In this document: positions 38,916-48,569 of the stretch, in pieces | How the letters are laid out: every line of letters begins with the position of its first letter | Position numbering within the stretch: position 1 is the stretch's first letter | NCBI GenBank assembly: GCA_963422595.1 | Contig: OY730298.1 | Span: 62,001-126,000 of the forward strand | Reading direction: 5' to 3' | DNA length: 64,000 nt | Origin: G963422595 sp963422595 | GTDB lineage: Bacteria > Pseudomonadota > Gammaproteobacteria > UBA4575 | Made by a program: the position numbers and the translations under genes | The notes under the pieces: model-generated | Databases searched by the model: none | Told to the model about the DNA's origin: nothing | Seen by the model: only the letters and a program-made list of their open reading frames with translations

Positions 38916-40043
38916 ATGCCTGTTATGCCTGAGCCTGCGGATATGGGCTGGCCAGTGTCACTGGGTCTGATGGTAAGCCTCGCGGTGAGCGCTCTGATCG
39001 TGTTGACTCAACGCTGGCACGGTGCCCTTACCTTTGATACCTCAATAGGGCCGCAGAAGTTTCATGACGCACCTACCCCGAGGGTTGGCGGACTCGCGGT
39101 ATTCGCAGGCTTCTGGGTGACCGCAAGCGTGATTCCCTATTCACCAGTGCGCGAACTTATGATTGCTATCGGCATGAGCGGGTGCGTGGTGTTTCTGGCC
39201 GGTCTGGCAGAGGATTTGACAAAACGAATCTCGGTCGGGTGGCGGTTGCTGGCAGCGTTATTGTCAGGCACGTTATTTTGCATCATGACCGGCTATTCTA
39301 TCGACCGGGTGGATATCCAGCTGCTCGATCCTATTATAGGACTTCCCGTGGTGTCGTTCGCATTGACGGTGTTTGCAATGGCCAGTATGGCCAACGCTAT
39401 AAATATGATTGACGGATTCAACGGCCTTGCCACCGGCGCCGTGATTATTATGTTGTCGGCATTCGCGATGGCCGCTTATTTGGCGGGCGATTATACGCTG
39501 CTGTGGCTGGCGGTCTTTAGCATCGCGGCACTGTTGGGGTGTATGTTGCTGAATTTCCCGTATGGGTTGGTCTTCCTGGGCGATGGGGGGGCCTATTTTG
39601 CCGGCTTTGTGCTTGCTGCCATAGCCGTCATGCTGCCACTGCGTAATGCCGATGTGTCGGCATGGGTCAGCGTGGTGATATTGGCGTATCCGGTGCTGGA
39701 GATCACGCACGCGGTGATCCGCAAAACTCTCCACCGTGGCCGTCGGCCGACTAAACCGGATAAAGTCCACCTGCATATGCTGATCTATCGCGCGCTGGTA
39801 AAACGGACTGTAAAGGCAGCAGACAATAAACAACTTACCAATCCCATGACCAGTATGTTGCTATGGGCTGGACCTATGACGGGGCTGGCCTTTGTTGCGC
39901 TAAATATGCCCACCTGGCAGGGCTCCATGCTGGCCTTTGCTTTGCAAACCCTGCTATACGTGCTGGTGTATCGGGGCATCGCCAGGTTTCTGCGCTATCA
40001 GTATCCGAAGACGCAAAAAAAGCCGGCCGCGCAGAAAAACTGA
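38916..40043 (+). CDS. WecA/MraY-type undecaprenyl-phosphate sugar-1-phosphate transferase
   Basis: Starts the lipid-linked repeat unit by transferring a sugar-1-phosphate to undecaprenyl phosphate at the membrane. It is a multi-pass protein (about 10-11 helices) with GLAEDLTKR in place of the usual DD motif, NAINMIDGFNGLATG and FLGDGGAYFAG. These match the glycosyltransferase 4/WecA family. The ATG at 38916 is preferred over TTG at 38868. The likely first sugar is an N-acetylhexosamine, but the specificity cannot be read from the sequence. Confidence 0.9.
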   Translation: MPVMPEPADMGWPVSLGLMVSLAVSALIVLTQRWHGALTFDTSIGPQKFHDAPTPRVGGLAVFAGFWVTASVIPYSPVRELMIAIGMSGCVVFLAGLAEDLTKRISVGWRLLAALLSGTLFCIMTGYSIDRVDIQLLDPIIGLPVVSFALTVFAMASMANAINMIDGFNGLATGAVIIMLSAFAMAAYLAGDYTLLWLAVFSIAALLGCMLLNFPYGLVFLGDGGAYFAGFVLAAIAVMLPLRNADVSAWVSVVILAYPVLEITHAVIRKTLHRGRRPTKPDKVHLHMLIYRALVKRTVKAADNKQLTNPMTSMLLWAGPMTGLAFVALNMPTWQGSMLAFALQTLLYVLVYRGIARFLRYQYPKTQKKPAAQKN

Positions 40044-40130
40044 ATGAATGCCTTCAGTGGTAGCCCTGGTTGTGTTTTTGGCAACGCCGGCTGCCTGATT
40101 TGGTTAATCACCAGTAAGTGAGTATTAACG

Positions 40131-41222
40131 TTGACCACGGAAGATAATAAAAAGCTGAAGATGCTGATGATCGGGCCGTTGCCTGCTGCCGAGCCGTCCA
40201 CTACTAATGTGATTGGGGGAAATAAGGTGTTGGCTGCGGAATCAATCCTGGAACTGGGTAAGCGGGGTTTTGAGATGAAGGTGGTCGACACTTCTGGGGA
40301 CGTGACTAATCTGCCTGCCTGGAAAATTCACTGTTATCGCCTGGCCCGGTTGCTGCGAGTGCTCCGGAAAACCGCGAAAAGGCTGCGGTATTCCGACGTC
40401 GTGTTCCTGGTTATCGCACCCTATTCGGCATTGGTGCTGGGGACATTAATATGGATTATCTGCAAGATGGCGCGCCGCCCCCTGGTGCTACGGTTCTCCG
40501 GCTGCGGCTTTGTGGATACCTATGAAGGATACGGACCTTTGGCGCGCTGGGTGGCAAACCGTACCTATATGCGCTCCGCTCTGGTGTACGTGGAAACGCA
40601 GCAGACGCACCGCCGCTTCAAGGGGAGAGCCAATTTCCATTACTTCCCCAATACGAGAGACCTTGCAATGCCTGACCGGATCAGGCGCAATAAAGTCAAC
40701 AGGCTCATCTTTTTCGCGCAACTGCATATGGACAAAGGGCTGGCAGAGGCACTGGAGGCGTGCCGGCATTTGCCCGATGACTGCCATCTTGAGGTGTTCG
40801 GTCCACGCATGTCCGACACAGATTTCTCCGGATTCGATGGCCATCCCCGAGCGAGCTATGGCGGCGTTTTGAAGCCGGCTGAGATCCCCCAGATTCTTAG
40901 TAAATATGACCTGCTGCTGTTCCCCAGCTATTGCAGAAGAGAGGGTTATCCCGGCTCTATTCTGGAAGCCTTCCAGTGCGGCCTGCCCGTGGTTGCTGCC
41001 AGATGGGGCGGCGTTCCCGAGCTGGTCGGGCATGAAGAAAGTGGGCTGCTGGTGGAACCCCGTTCCGCAGTGGCGATTCAGGCCGCAATTACGCGGCTAC
41101 TGGAAGACCCAAAGTTGTACCAGCGTTTGTGCGAGGGGGCAAAACGACGGGGGGACTGCTTTCGTAACCCTGAGTGGTATGAACGCATGGCCGCTGATCT
41201 GAAGGGTTTAAGGGTGTTATGA
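40131..41222 (+). CDS. GT4-family glycosyltransferase
   Basis: GT-B-fold glycosyltransferase. The N-terminal domain starts LKMLMIGPLP with a glycine loop (GGNKV). The C-terminal domain has the E-x7-E-like nucleotide-sugar site in CRREGYPGSILEAFQCGLPVVA. The 363 residues start at TTG 40131; the ATG at 40161 is an alternative. It adds a sugar to the growing lipid-linked unit at the inner face. The donor is unknown. Confidence 0.87.
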   Translation: MTTEDNKKLKMLMIGPLPAAEPSTTNVIGGNKVLAAESILELGKRGFEMKVVDTSGDVTNLPAWKIHCYRLARLLRVLRKTAKRLRYSDVVFLVIAPYSALVLGTLIWIICKMARRPLVLRFSGCGFVDTYEGYGPLARWVANRTYMRSALVYVETQQTHRRFKGRANFHYFPNTRDLAMPDRIRRNKVNRLIFFAQLHMDKGLAEALEACRHLPDDCHLEVFGPRMSDTDFSGFDGHPRASYGGVLKPAEIPQILSKYDLLLFPSYCRREGYPGSILEAFQCGLPVVAARWGGVPELVGHEESGLLVEPRSAVAIQAAITRLLEDPKLYQRLCEGAKRRGDCFRNPEWYERMAADLKGLRVL

Positions 41223-41279
41223 AAACATGCGTATTGTCGAACCAGGTGCCCAACCCAAGGGACGGATATCCACCACAGT

Positions 41280-42266
41280 ATGACTGAAAACAGTGCCCAA
41301 CGTATCCGGAATTCCTGCCCTGGGGTTTCGGTTATTATCCCATCACGCAACGACGCGATGAACATTACAAACTCTCTCGATTCGATCTTTGCGCAGGATT
41401 ATACGGGTTCGATGGAGGTGATCGTTGCCGACGGTTCTGATACTTCGGCAACTGCTACTATGGTTCACCGACATTACCCGTCAGTGCGGGTGGTGCCAAA
41501 CCCGGAGAAGTTGACCGGCTTCGGGGCGAACGCGGCGCTGCGAGCAGCCAGCGGGGAGGTCATCGTGCGATGCGACTCCCATACGAGGTTCCCGCCGGAA
41601 TACGTGCGTCGTGCAGTGGCGACGCTGATGAGAACGGGAGCAGCCAACGTCGGCGGCCGACAACAGCCAGTGGGAACCACGTTTTTTGAGCGGGCAGTGG
41701 CACTGGCGATGACCACTCCGCTGGGGGCCGGGAACGCCCGCTACCGTTTGGGAGGCACCGAGGGGGCCGTGGACACGGTCTTTCTCGGCACGTTCCAGCG
41801 CAAGGCACTGGAAGCAGTGGGGGGATACGATGGCGCCTTGGTCCGCAACCAGGACTACGAACTCAACTGGCGACTGCGACAGCATGGCGAGACGGTGTGG
41901 TTTGATCCTCAGCTCGTTGCCTATTACCGCCCACGCGGCACGTTGCGAAAGCTGGCCCGGCAGTATTTCGACTATGGCCGCTGGAAGCGGGTGGTGCTGC
42001 GGCAGCATCCGACCTCAGTACGTGCGCGGCATTTGGCCGCGCCGCTGCTGGTATCTGGATTGGCTGCCGCGGGGCTGCTGGGGCTGGTCGGCGTTCCTTG
42101 GAAGGTCGTGGCGGCGACACCGCTGGCCTATCTGGTTGCCTTGGCGACCGGCGCCCTGGCAGTCGGCATCAGCCACCGCGAGAAGGCGGCCGTGCTGCTG
42201 CCGCTGGTGCTGGTCACCATGCACCTTTGCTGGGGTATCGGCTTTTTCCTGCCGCCTCGGAAATGA
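41280..42266 (+). CDS. GT2-family glycosyltransferase (ExoA-like)
   Basis: GT-A-fold transferase with VSVIIPSRNDAMNI at the start, ADGSDTS as the donor loop, a DSH in place of the DxD (VIRCDSHTRFP), and a C-terminal YRPRGTLRKLARQYFDYGRWKR typical of the ExoA succinoglycan group. Two or three C-terminal membrane helices (about 260-325) anchor it. It is separated from the next gene by about 130 bases. Confidence 0.88.
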   Translation: MTENSAQRIRNSCPGVSVIIPSRNDAMNITNSLDSIFAQDYTGSMEVIVADGSDTSATATMVHRHYPSVRVVPNPEKLTGFGANAALRAASGEVIVRCDSHTRFPPEYVRRAVATLMRTGAANVGGRQQPVGTTFFERAVALAMTTPLGAGNARYRLGGTEGAVDTVFLGTFQRKALEAVGGYDGALVRNQDYELNWRLRQHGETVWFDPQLVAYYRPRGTLRKLARQYFDYGRWKRVVLRQHPTSVRARHLAAPLLVSGLAAAGLLGLVGVPWKVVAATPLAYLVALATGALAVGISHREKAAVLLPLVLVTMHLCWGIGFFLPPRK

Positions 42267-42399
42267 TGCGTCTCCTTACAGTAGCGCATGGTGAAGTTCC
42301 TGATTGTGCATCCGAGAGCCGCCTGGCAGACGCCTGACTGTCGCGATCGTCGGTGTTCATGGTGGATGCGCTGTGATAGCGTCAACACGCCCTGAGTCA

Positions 42400-44079
42400 A
42401 TGATGCAGATCGTGATTCCCATGTCCGGCTTCGGGGAGCGCTTCCGCATAGCGGGCTACAAGGTGCCCAAGCCGCTGATCAATATCGACGGCAAGCCCAT
42501 CATCGCGCACGTGCTGAACCTGTTCCCCGGCGAAAGTAACTTCATCTTCGTATGCAACCAGGAGCATCTTGACGACCCCGAATACCGCATGGAGCAGATT
42601 CTGCGGTCTCTCTGTCCGACTGGACTGGTTCTCGGTATTCCACCGCATTCACTTGGCCCGGTGCATGCCGTGCGCCAGGTTGAGCATCAACTCGACCCCA
42701 CCAGTCCAGTTGTAGTCAACTACTGCGACTTTTCCTGCTACTGGGACTGGAACCATTTCAGGCGATTTGTTGAGGAAGTGGCTTGCGTCGGAGCGATTCC
42801 AGCATACAGGGGATTTCATCCCCACTCGCTGGGAAGTACCAATTACGCCTATATGCGCGAAGCCAATGGTTGGGTTCAGGATATTCAGGAGAAAAAACCT
42901 TACACCAGTAATCGCATGCAGGAGTTTGCATCGACTGGAACTTACTATTTTTCCTCAGCGCAAATCATGAGCCAGGCCTTCCGTGTGGCGATAGAGCAGA
43001 AACTGCATTTGGGCGGAGAATACTACGTTAGCCTGGCCTATAAGCCTTTGCTTGCCGAGGGCAAGCCTGTGGCCGTTTATCCACTGCAACATTTCATGCA
43101 ATGGGGGACACCCGAGGATGTCGCCGAATACAGGAGCTGGTGCAGGGCATTCCGAAGCCTGGTGGAGAAACCGGGCAGCGGCGCCAGCGTCAGACCTCAA
43201 GGCTCTGTCATACTGCCCATGGCTGGATTCGGCCGGCGCTTCGTCGAAGCAGACTACAGCGTGGCCAAACCGATGATCTCCGTATCCGGGAAGCCGATGG
43301 TGGTTCAGGCAATACAGGCGCTGCCGCCCGCCGAGCATTATGTCTTCGTTCTAAGGAAGGATATGCCCGGGACCCGGGCGATCACCGATGAACTAAGACG
43401 CCTTTACCCGCAGGCGATTGTCGAGATACTCTCACAGGTCACCGAGGGGCAGGCCTGTACGGCCCTGCTCGGACTCGATGCGCTTGAACGAGCCGTTGGC
43501 AGGAGTGTGCCAGAGCCTGTGACTTTCGGTGCTTGCGATCATGGTGCCCTCTACGACGGCGTGGCGTTTCAGCAATTGGTCGACGACGACAACGTCGACG
43601 TCATTGTCTGGGGGGTGCGCGATCATGCCAATGCGCTTCGCCATCCGCAGATGTTCGGTTGGATCAAGGCTAATCACGGGTGGATAGAAAGAATTTCGGT
43701 CAAGACACCGCTCGATTCACCGGCTTCCGCCCCTATTGTATCTGGCACTTTTACATTTCGGCATGCAGATGACTTCCGACACTGTGTCGGACGACTGATC
43801 AAACGCAATGACAGGATCAACGGCGAATTCTATCTCGACTCCTGCATCAACGACGCCGTGGAGTTGGGCCTGCGTTGTCGCCTGTTCGACCTTGACAGCT
43901 ATTTGAGCTGGGGCACCCCGGATGATCTCCGGACCTTTGAGTATTGGCAGTCCTGCTTCCACAAATGGCCCGGGCATCCTTATCGGCTTGAGAATGACCA
44001 AAGGGTCGCCGTAGAGGCACTGGAGGATCTGGGCAAAACGTACTGCACCGTTGTGCCCAAGCCGGTAAAATTGACATGA
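42400..44079 (+). CDS. Tandem two-domain sugar nucleotidyltransferase-like protein
   Basis: Two complete nucleotidyltransferase domains in one chain: residues about 1-270 start MMQIVIPMSGFGERF, with PLINIDGKPII; residues about 280-555 start GSVILPMAGFGRRF, with PMISVSGKPMV. Both have the G-x-G-x-R-F loop and the metal-site Asp (CDFS, CDHG). Such enzymes join NTP to a sugar phosphate; fusion of two is unusual. The ATG at 42400 (or 42403) is chosen because the upstream frame lacks resemblance. It is the first gene of a run coupled by short overlaps to 52364. Confidence 0.82.
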   Translation: MMQIVIPMSGFGERFRIAGYKVPKPLINIDGKPIIAHVLNLFPGESNFIFVCNQEHLDDPEYRMEQILRSLCPTGLVLGIPPHSLGPVHAVRQVEHQLDPTSPVVVNYCDFSCYWDWNHFRRFVEEVACVGAIPAYRGFHPHSLGSTNYAYMREANGWVQDIQEKKPYTSNRMQEFASTGTYYFSSAQIMSQAFRVAIEQKLHLGGEYYVSLAYKPLLAEGKPVAVYPLQHFMQWGTPEDVAEYRSWCRAFRSLVEKPGSGASVRPQGSVILPMAGFGRRFVEADYSVAKPMISVSGKPMVVQAIQALPPAEHYVFVLRKDMPGTRAITDELRRLYPQAIVEILSQVTEGQACTALLGLDALERAVGRSVPEPVTFGACDHGALYDGVAFQQLVDDDNVDVIVWGVRDHANALRHPQMFGWIKANHGWIERISVKTPLDSPASAPIVSGTFTFRHADDFRHCVGRLIKRNDRINGEFYLDSCINDAVELGLRCRLFDLDSYLSWGTPDDLRTFEYWQSCFHKWPGHPYRLENDQRVAVEALEDLGKTYCTVVPKPVKLT

Positions 44080-44477
44080 AGGTCCGCTACGATTATTATA
44101 TTCTGCGCTTCCTGCTAGTTGGCGTCGGATCGAATGTGGCCAATCTCCTGTGTTACCTGGCGATGCTGCACCTCCATACGCCAGTCTTTGTAGCCGCCGT
44201 TTCGGGATATTTGCTTGGGCTCACGTGCTCTTATCACTTCGGTAGAACCTGGGTCTTCCGCCGTAGATTCAATGCTAACTTGGGGAATATTACAAGATTT
44301 CTCATCGTGTACATCGTCGGCGGAGTGGGTATGAGTGCAATCACCACCGTGTTGGTCAACGATTTGATGTTCAATTATGTGGCTGGCTGGCTGTTCGGGG
44401 CAGGATTTGCAGCTTGCAATAATTTTATCGGGCTGAAATTTATAGTCTTTAGATCGGAACAGCGCCTGGTAGATTGA
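44076..44477 (+). CDS. GtrA-family membrane protein
   Basis: Small four-helix protein (133 residues) with the GtrA signature RFLLVGVGSNVANLLCYLAML and FARTWVFR-like SYHFGRTWVFRR. GtrA proteins are thought to help move lipid-linked sugars across the membrane for O-antigen glucosylation or other polymers. Its ATG overlaps the preceding stop by 4 bases. Confidence 0.9.
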   Translation: MKVRYDYYILRFLLVGVGSNVANLLCYLAMLHLHTPVFVAAVSGYLLGLTCSYHFGRTWVFRRRFNANLGNITRFLIVYIVGGVGMSAITTVLVNDLMFNYVAGWLFGAGFAACNNFIGLKFIVFRSEQRLVD

Positions 44478-45202
44478 TGGCATCTAAATTTGGATTTTTC
44501 CTCCGGTTGGGGTTTTTGCAGGACTGGGCTTCCGCCTTTATTGCGAGCCTGAAGCCGGCCGTTCTGCACAATCTGGAAAAATACTATGCGCTCAAAAAGG
44601 TGTGCTACCTTTCCGCGATAGAAGACGTCGAGGGAGACTATCTTGAGTTCGGTGTTTTCACCGGCAGTTCGTTTTGCTACGCGCTCCGCTGCTGCAGGAA
44701 GCTCGCTCAAATCAATCCGAATATTGTCGACACGAAGTTCTACGGCTTCGATTCGTTCGCCGGATTCGGCCCCCTTGAACAACAGGACATACATCCTTTC
44801 TATATTGACGAGAATTTTGCAGTCAGTTTGCCAAAGGTTGGGAACCGGGTTCGCAAGGCCGCCGGGGACATGGCGTTTCAATTGATTCCTGGCTTCTTCA
44901 GTGAATCGTTGCGGCATGGAGCACAACGGATGGGCATCAAAAAGGCTCGTATCATTTTTATCGACAGCGATACCTTCACCAGCGCAAGCCAGGCCCTGAC
45001 CTTTTGCCGACCGACGGTTCGACAAGGCACGTTTATCGTGTTGGACGACTATTTTTCCTATCGAGGCCGCGAAGACCGCGGCGTCCGGCGCGCTTTTTCC
45101 GAATTCACCAACGCCAGCGGCATTGAGGCGCGGCACGTCTTCACCTATGGCATGGGCGGCAGCGTTTTTGTCGTATCAAAAGCGGTGCCAGATGCAGCCT
45201 GA
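44477..45202 (+). CDS. TylF/MycF-type O-methyltransferase
   Basis: SAM-dependent methyltransferase, with motif GDYLEFGVFTGSSFCYAL binding SAM, GFDSFAGFGPL, and FIDSDTFTSASQAL, then VLDDYFSYRGRED giving metal-binding Asp residues. The family methylates sugar hydroxyls in macrolides (TylF/MycF), so an O-methylated sugar in the polymer is inferred. The ATG at 44477 shares a base with the preceding stop (TGATG). Confidence 0.85.
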   Translation: MASKFGFFLRLGFLQDWASAFIASLKPAVLHNLEKYYALKKVCYLSAIEDVEGDYLEFGVFTGSSFCYALRCCRKLAQINPNIVDTKFYGFDSFAGFGPLEQQDIHPFYIDENFAVSLPKVGNRVRKAAGDMAFQLIPGFFSESLRHGAQRMGIKKARIIFIDSDTFTSASQALTFCRPTVRQGTFIVLDDYFSYRGREDRGVRRAFSEFTNASGIEARHVFTYGMGGSVFVVSKAVPDAA

Positions 45203-45899
45203 ACTATCCATCGTGATTCCCTGCTACAACGAGGCCGCTAACCTTCCCCTGTTGCTGGAGAGCTGTAATCATATTATCACGAGGCCGGGCACGGAGGTCA
45301 TTCTGGTCAATAACGGCTCGACGGACGATACACCTCGCATCCTGCGCGAGTTGCTGCCGAAGTATCCCGGTTGCCGAAGCGTGCGCGTGGCAATAAATCG
45401 GGGCTACGGCAACGGCATTCTGGCCGGCCTGGCAGCGGCCGACGGAGATATTCTGGGCTGGACCCACGCCGACATGCAGACGGACCCCCAGGACGTCCTG
45501 CGCGGGCTTGAACTGTTCCGAAACCATGGCCAAAATATCTTCGTCAAGGGCCACCGCCACGGCCGTCCGATGGCGGACGTTTTCTTCACGGCCGGCATGA
45601 GCGTGTTCGAGACGGTTTTGCTCGCCAGGCCGATGCGGGATATCAATGCCCAGCCGACGATGTTTACCCGCGATTTTTATGAGACGTGGAAAGCGCCGCC
45701 CGACGATTTTTCGCTCGATTTGTACGCCTACTTTCAAGCCTGCGCCACCAACCTGCGCGTCTACCGCTTTCCGGTCAGGTTCGGTCGACGCGCTCACGGC
45801 CTCTCGCGCTGGAACGTTAACTGGTCGGCTAAGTGGAAATTCATCCGCAGGACTGCGGCCTTCAGTCTGCGCCTGAGAAAGTCCCTGAAATCATCATGA
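45192..45899 (+). CDS. GT2 glycosyltransferase (dolichyl-phosphate-mannose synthase-like)
   Basis: GT-A transferase starting PELSIVIPCYNEAANLP, with NNGSTDDT and THADMQTDPQD carrying the DxD-like site. It lacks a long membrane domain, so it may make a polyprenyl-phosphate sugar used by the two GT-C-type proteins downstream. The ATG at 45192 overlaps the preceding gene by 11 bases; the longer frame to 45123 is a shadow of that gene. The 235 residues are short for a full polymer synthase. Confidence 0.87.
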   Translation: MQPELSIVIPCYNEAANLPLLLESCNHIITRPGTEVILVNNGSTDDTPRILRELLPKYPGCRSVRVAINRGYGNGILAGLAAADGDILGWTHADMQTDPQDVLRGLELFRNHGQNIFVKGHRHGRPMADVFFTAGMSVFETVLLARPMRDINAQPTMFTRDFYETWKAPPDDFSLDLYAYFQACATNLRVYRFPVRFGRRAHGLSRWNVNWSAKWKFIRRTAAFSLRLRKSLKSS

Positions 45900-46504
45900 A
45901 GTTGATCGTTCATCGCCGCAACACGTTGCCGGAACTCAAAGCGACCCCAGAACAGTACGGCGTCGAGGTTGATATACGCAGTACCGGCAGGAAACTGATG
46001 ATGCATCACGATCCCTTCGTCACCGGCGAAGATTTCAGAGAATGGCTGGATGCCTATCGACACGCGACGTTGATCCTCAACGTCAAGGAAGACGGTCTGG
46101 AAAAACGTTTAACCGCTCTGATGCAGACACAGGGCATCGAAGATTATTTTTTCCTGGATCAGTCTTTCCCTTCACTGGTGCAATGCGCCCGGGCGGGGCA
46201 ACACCGCTGCGCGGTTCGCGTTTCCGAATTCGAATCGGTTGAGACGGCCCTGACCCTGGCCGGACGGATCGACTGGGTCTGGGTGGATTGCTTTACTCGT
46301 TTCCCGCTGACGCCTGAAGACGTCCGCCGACTCCATGAAGCCGGTTTCAAGCTCTGCCTGGTGTCGCCGGAATTGCAGGGACGCACTGCCGCAACCAGTA
46401 TCGCCGCTCTGGCCACGCAGCTCGGCAAGTGCCGCATTCGGCCCGATGCCGTTTGCACCAAGCACCCCGAGCTGTGGAAACAAGCTGGAAGCGGGGGAGG
46501 GTAG
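45896..46504 (+). CDS. Glycerophosphodiester phosphodiesterase-like protein
   Basis: Cytosolic TIM-barrel protein of the GDPD/PI-PLC type. Residues of the metal site are visible: His6 (VHRR), Glu24 and Asp26 (VEVDIR) and His37/His38 (HHDP). The 202 residues are shorter than most GDPDs (about 240-250). The start ATGA overlaps the preceding stop. It could hydrolyse a glycerophospho-linkage or a related phosphodiester made in this pathway. The true substrate is not known. Confidence 0.7.
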   Translation: MKLIVHRRNTLPELKATPEQYGVEVDIRSTGRKLMMHHDPFVTGEDFREWLDAYRHATLILNVKEDGLEKRLTALMQTQGIEDYFFLDQSFPSLVQCARAGQHRCAVRVSEFESVETALTLAGRIDWVWVDCFTRFPLTPEDVRRLHEAGFKLCLVSPELQGRTAATSIAALATQLGKCRIRPDAVCTKHPELWKQAGSGGG

Positions 46505-46508
46505 AGCT

Positions 46509-48569
46509 ATGAAAACGCTCTGCCTGCACCCAACGTTCTGGTTCGGACTGGCGATTCGCCTGACGTTGATGCTGGTCATGATGCCCGATCCGGTAAGTGA
46601 TTGGTACGCGCCGTTCATGGATGTCAGCACGAACCGCTTCACGCTCGATCCCTGGGGTCTCTGGCTGGCCAGCGGAGGCGATTACGCCGCCTTTCCCTAT
46701 GGTTATACGATGTGGTTGGCTTTACTACCCCTGACCTTGCTCGCCAAGCTTTTTACGCTGCCGTTGCATCTTGGCTATTTGCTGACGCTGCTGGCCGCAG
46801 ACATTACTCTGCTGTTCGTTTTGCGCCGGCTGTTTTCGGAGCTACAAACACACCTTCTGCTGTTTGTGTACTGGCTGTCGCCTATCGTCATTCTCACCAG
46901 CTATGCACTGGGACACAATGACCTGATCCCCGTTCTGTTTCTGGTTCTGTCGCTAGATCTCGTCCGCCGGGGCAAAAATCTCTACAGCGTCGCGGGGGTG
47001 GCGGCCATGGTGGCTATTTCGGCCAAGTTCAGCATGGTCATCGCCTTACCATTCCTGATCATCTATTTATACAACAACAAACCGCTGAGAAAACATCTAC
47101 TGGCGTTTCTGAAAGGCTTGTTCCTGTCCGCCCTCATTCTGTTCGTTCCCTTCCTGTTGTCGCGGGGCGGTACACACATGCTGTTTGGAAACCCGGAGAT
47201 GGAGAAAATCTATTCTCTGATGTTTCACGTAAGCGATAATATGCAGGTCTATATCGTCCCGGCGGTTTATCTGATCATGCTGTACATGGTATGGCGGACC
47301 AGGCGTATGAGCTTCGATCTTTTTCTGGCCACTACAGGGCTAGCTTTCCTGGTGGTGGTCCTGCTGACACCGGCTTCTCCTGGCTGGTTTGTCTGGTTGT
47401 TGCCGTTCCTCGTCTTCTACCAGGCAATGGGCGTTCGCGCCATCGTATTGGTAACAACCTTTGCGTGGGCCTATACGCTGGGCACGCTGCTGGCTACGCC
47501 TCTCCAACTATTCAATGGATACGTGTTTGACATTGGTGATGCCGCACGAGCGACCATGCCAGCCGGTGGTCAGATGGTCTTTTCTCTGTTCCATACCGGC
47601 ATGACCGCGCTTGGCGTGGTTCTGGCCATTTACATGTGGTATGCCGCTGTCAGTCGAAATGATTTTTTCCGGTTTAGCCGCAAGCCTTTCACGATTGGAG
47701 TGGCGGGCGATTCCGGGGCGGGTAAGGATCACTTCACAAACGCCCTCACGGGACTTTTTGGGGGAAATTCCGTAGCCAAGCTTCACGGCGACGACTATCA
47801 CCTTTGGGACCGACACTTACCGATGTGGAAGGTGGTCTCCCACCTGAACCCGATGGCCAATGATCTGGAGCGCTTCGGCCATGACCTGGTTGCCATGATT
47901 AACAGGAGAGATATCTGGTCCCGGCGCTACGATCATCAAACAGGAAAGATAACCGGGCCGTTTAAAACCAAGAGTAATGACTTCATTATCGCTAACGGCC
48001 TGCACTCGCTTTATCTGTCGATTTTCAGAGAGTGCTACGACCTCAAAATCTATCTCGACATGGATGAAGGATTGCGCCGCTACTTCAAACTGAAGCGTGA
48101 TGTTCATCACCGCGGGCATGCGGCCAGTCAGTCAGCACAAGACATGGCAAAGCGCGAACCCGATTCCCATCGCTTCATTCGGCCACAAAAAACGCATGCA
48201 GACCTGGTTTTCTCCGTGCAGCCCGTCTGTCCCAACATGCTGCATGGGCTGGATGAGCAACGTACTGCCCGACTGAAGCTGGCAGTCCGCATCCGACATA
48301 GCTTCAATGAAGCGTCGCTGGCCCGCGCACTAATCGGAATCTGCGGTCTGCACGTCGACGTGTCGATTGGCAGCGACAGCGAGGAAATATTGATGACGAT
48401 TGATGGGGAAATATCGGCCCAGGATATGATCCTGATCGCCGAGCGGCTCTGTCCCTGTGCCCTGGACTTGCTCGACACTCAGGCGCAGTGGCAAAATGGC
48501 GTCACTGGCCTGATGCAACTGATCACCCTGTGCCATATTAATAGAACTCTGGCGAAACGCCTGATATGA
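46509..48569 (+). CDS. Fusion of membrane GT-C-like protein with uridine-kinase-like domain
   Basis: Residues about 1-380 hold about ten membrane helices with a GT-C-like layout and a charged first periplasmic loop (YAPFMDVSTNRFTLDPWGLW). Residues about 395-600 form a P-loop kinase: GVAGDSGAGKDHF (Walker A near 397-409), HGDDYHLWDR and IYLDMDEGLRRYFK, resembling uridine kinase or phosphoribulokinase. The ATG at 46509, 4 bases after the previous stop, is the proper start. I know of no standard family with this fusion. A kinase facing the cytoplasm could activate the sugar or alcohol used by the membrane domain. Confidence 0.75.
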   Translation: MKTLCLHPTFWFGLAIRLTLMLVMMPDPVSDWYAPFMDVSTNRFTLDPWGLWLASGGDYAAFPYGYTMWLALLPLTLLAKLFTLPLHLGYLLTLLAADITLLFVLRRLFSELQTHLLLFVYWLSPIVILTSYALGHNDLIPVLFLVLSLDLVRRGKNLYSVAGVAAMVAISAKFSMVIALPFLIIYLYNNKPLRKHLLAFLKGLFLSALILFVPFLLSRGGTHMLFGNPEMEKIYSLMFHVSDNMQVYIVPAVYLIMLYMVWRTRRMSFDLFLATTGLAFLVVVLLTPASPGWFVWLLPFLVFYQAMGVRAIVLVTTFAWAYTLGTLLATPLQLFNGYVFDIGDAARATMPAGGQMVFSLFHTGMTALGVVLAIYMWYAAVSRNDFFRFSRKPFTIGVAGDSGAGKDHFTNALTGLFGGNSVAKLHGDDYHLWDRHLPMWKVVSHLNPMANDLERFGHDLVAMINRRDIWSRRYDHQTGKITGPFKTKSNDFIIANGLHSLYLSIFRECYDLKIYLDMDEGLRRYFKLKRDVHHRGHAASQSAQDMAKREPDSHRFIRPQKTHADLVFSVQPVCPNMLHGLDEQRTARLKLAVRIRHSFNEASLARALIGICGLHVDVSIGSDSEEILMTIDGEISAQDMILIAERLCPCALDLLDTQAQWQNGVTGLMQLITLCHINRTLAKRLI

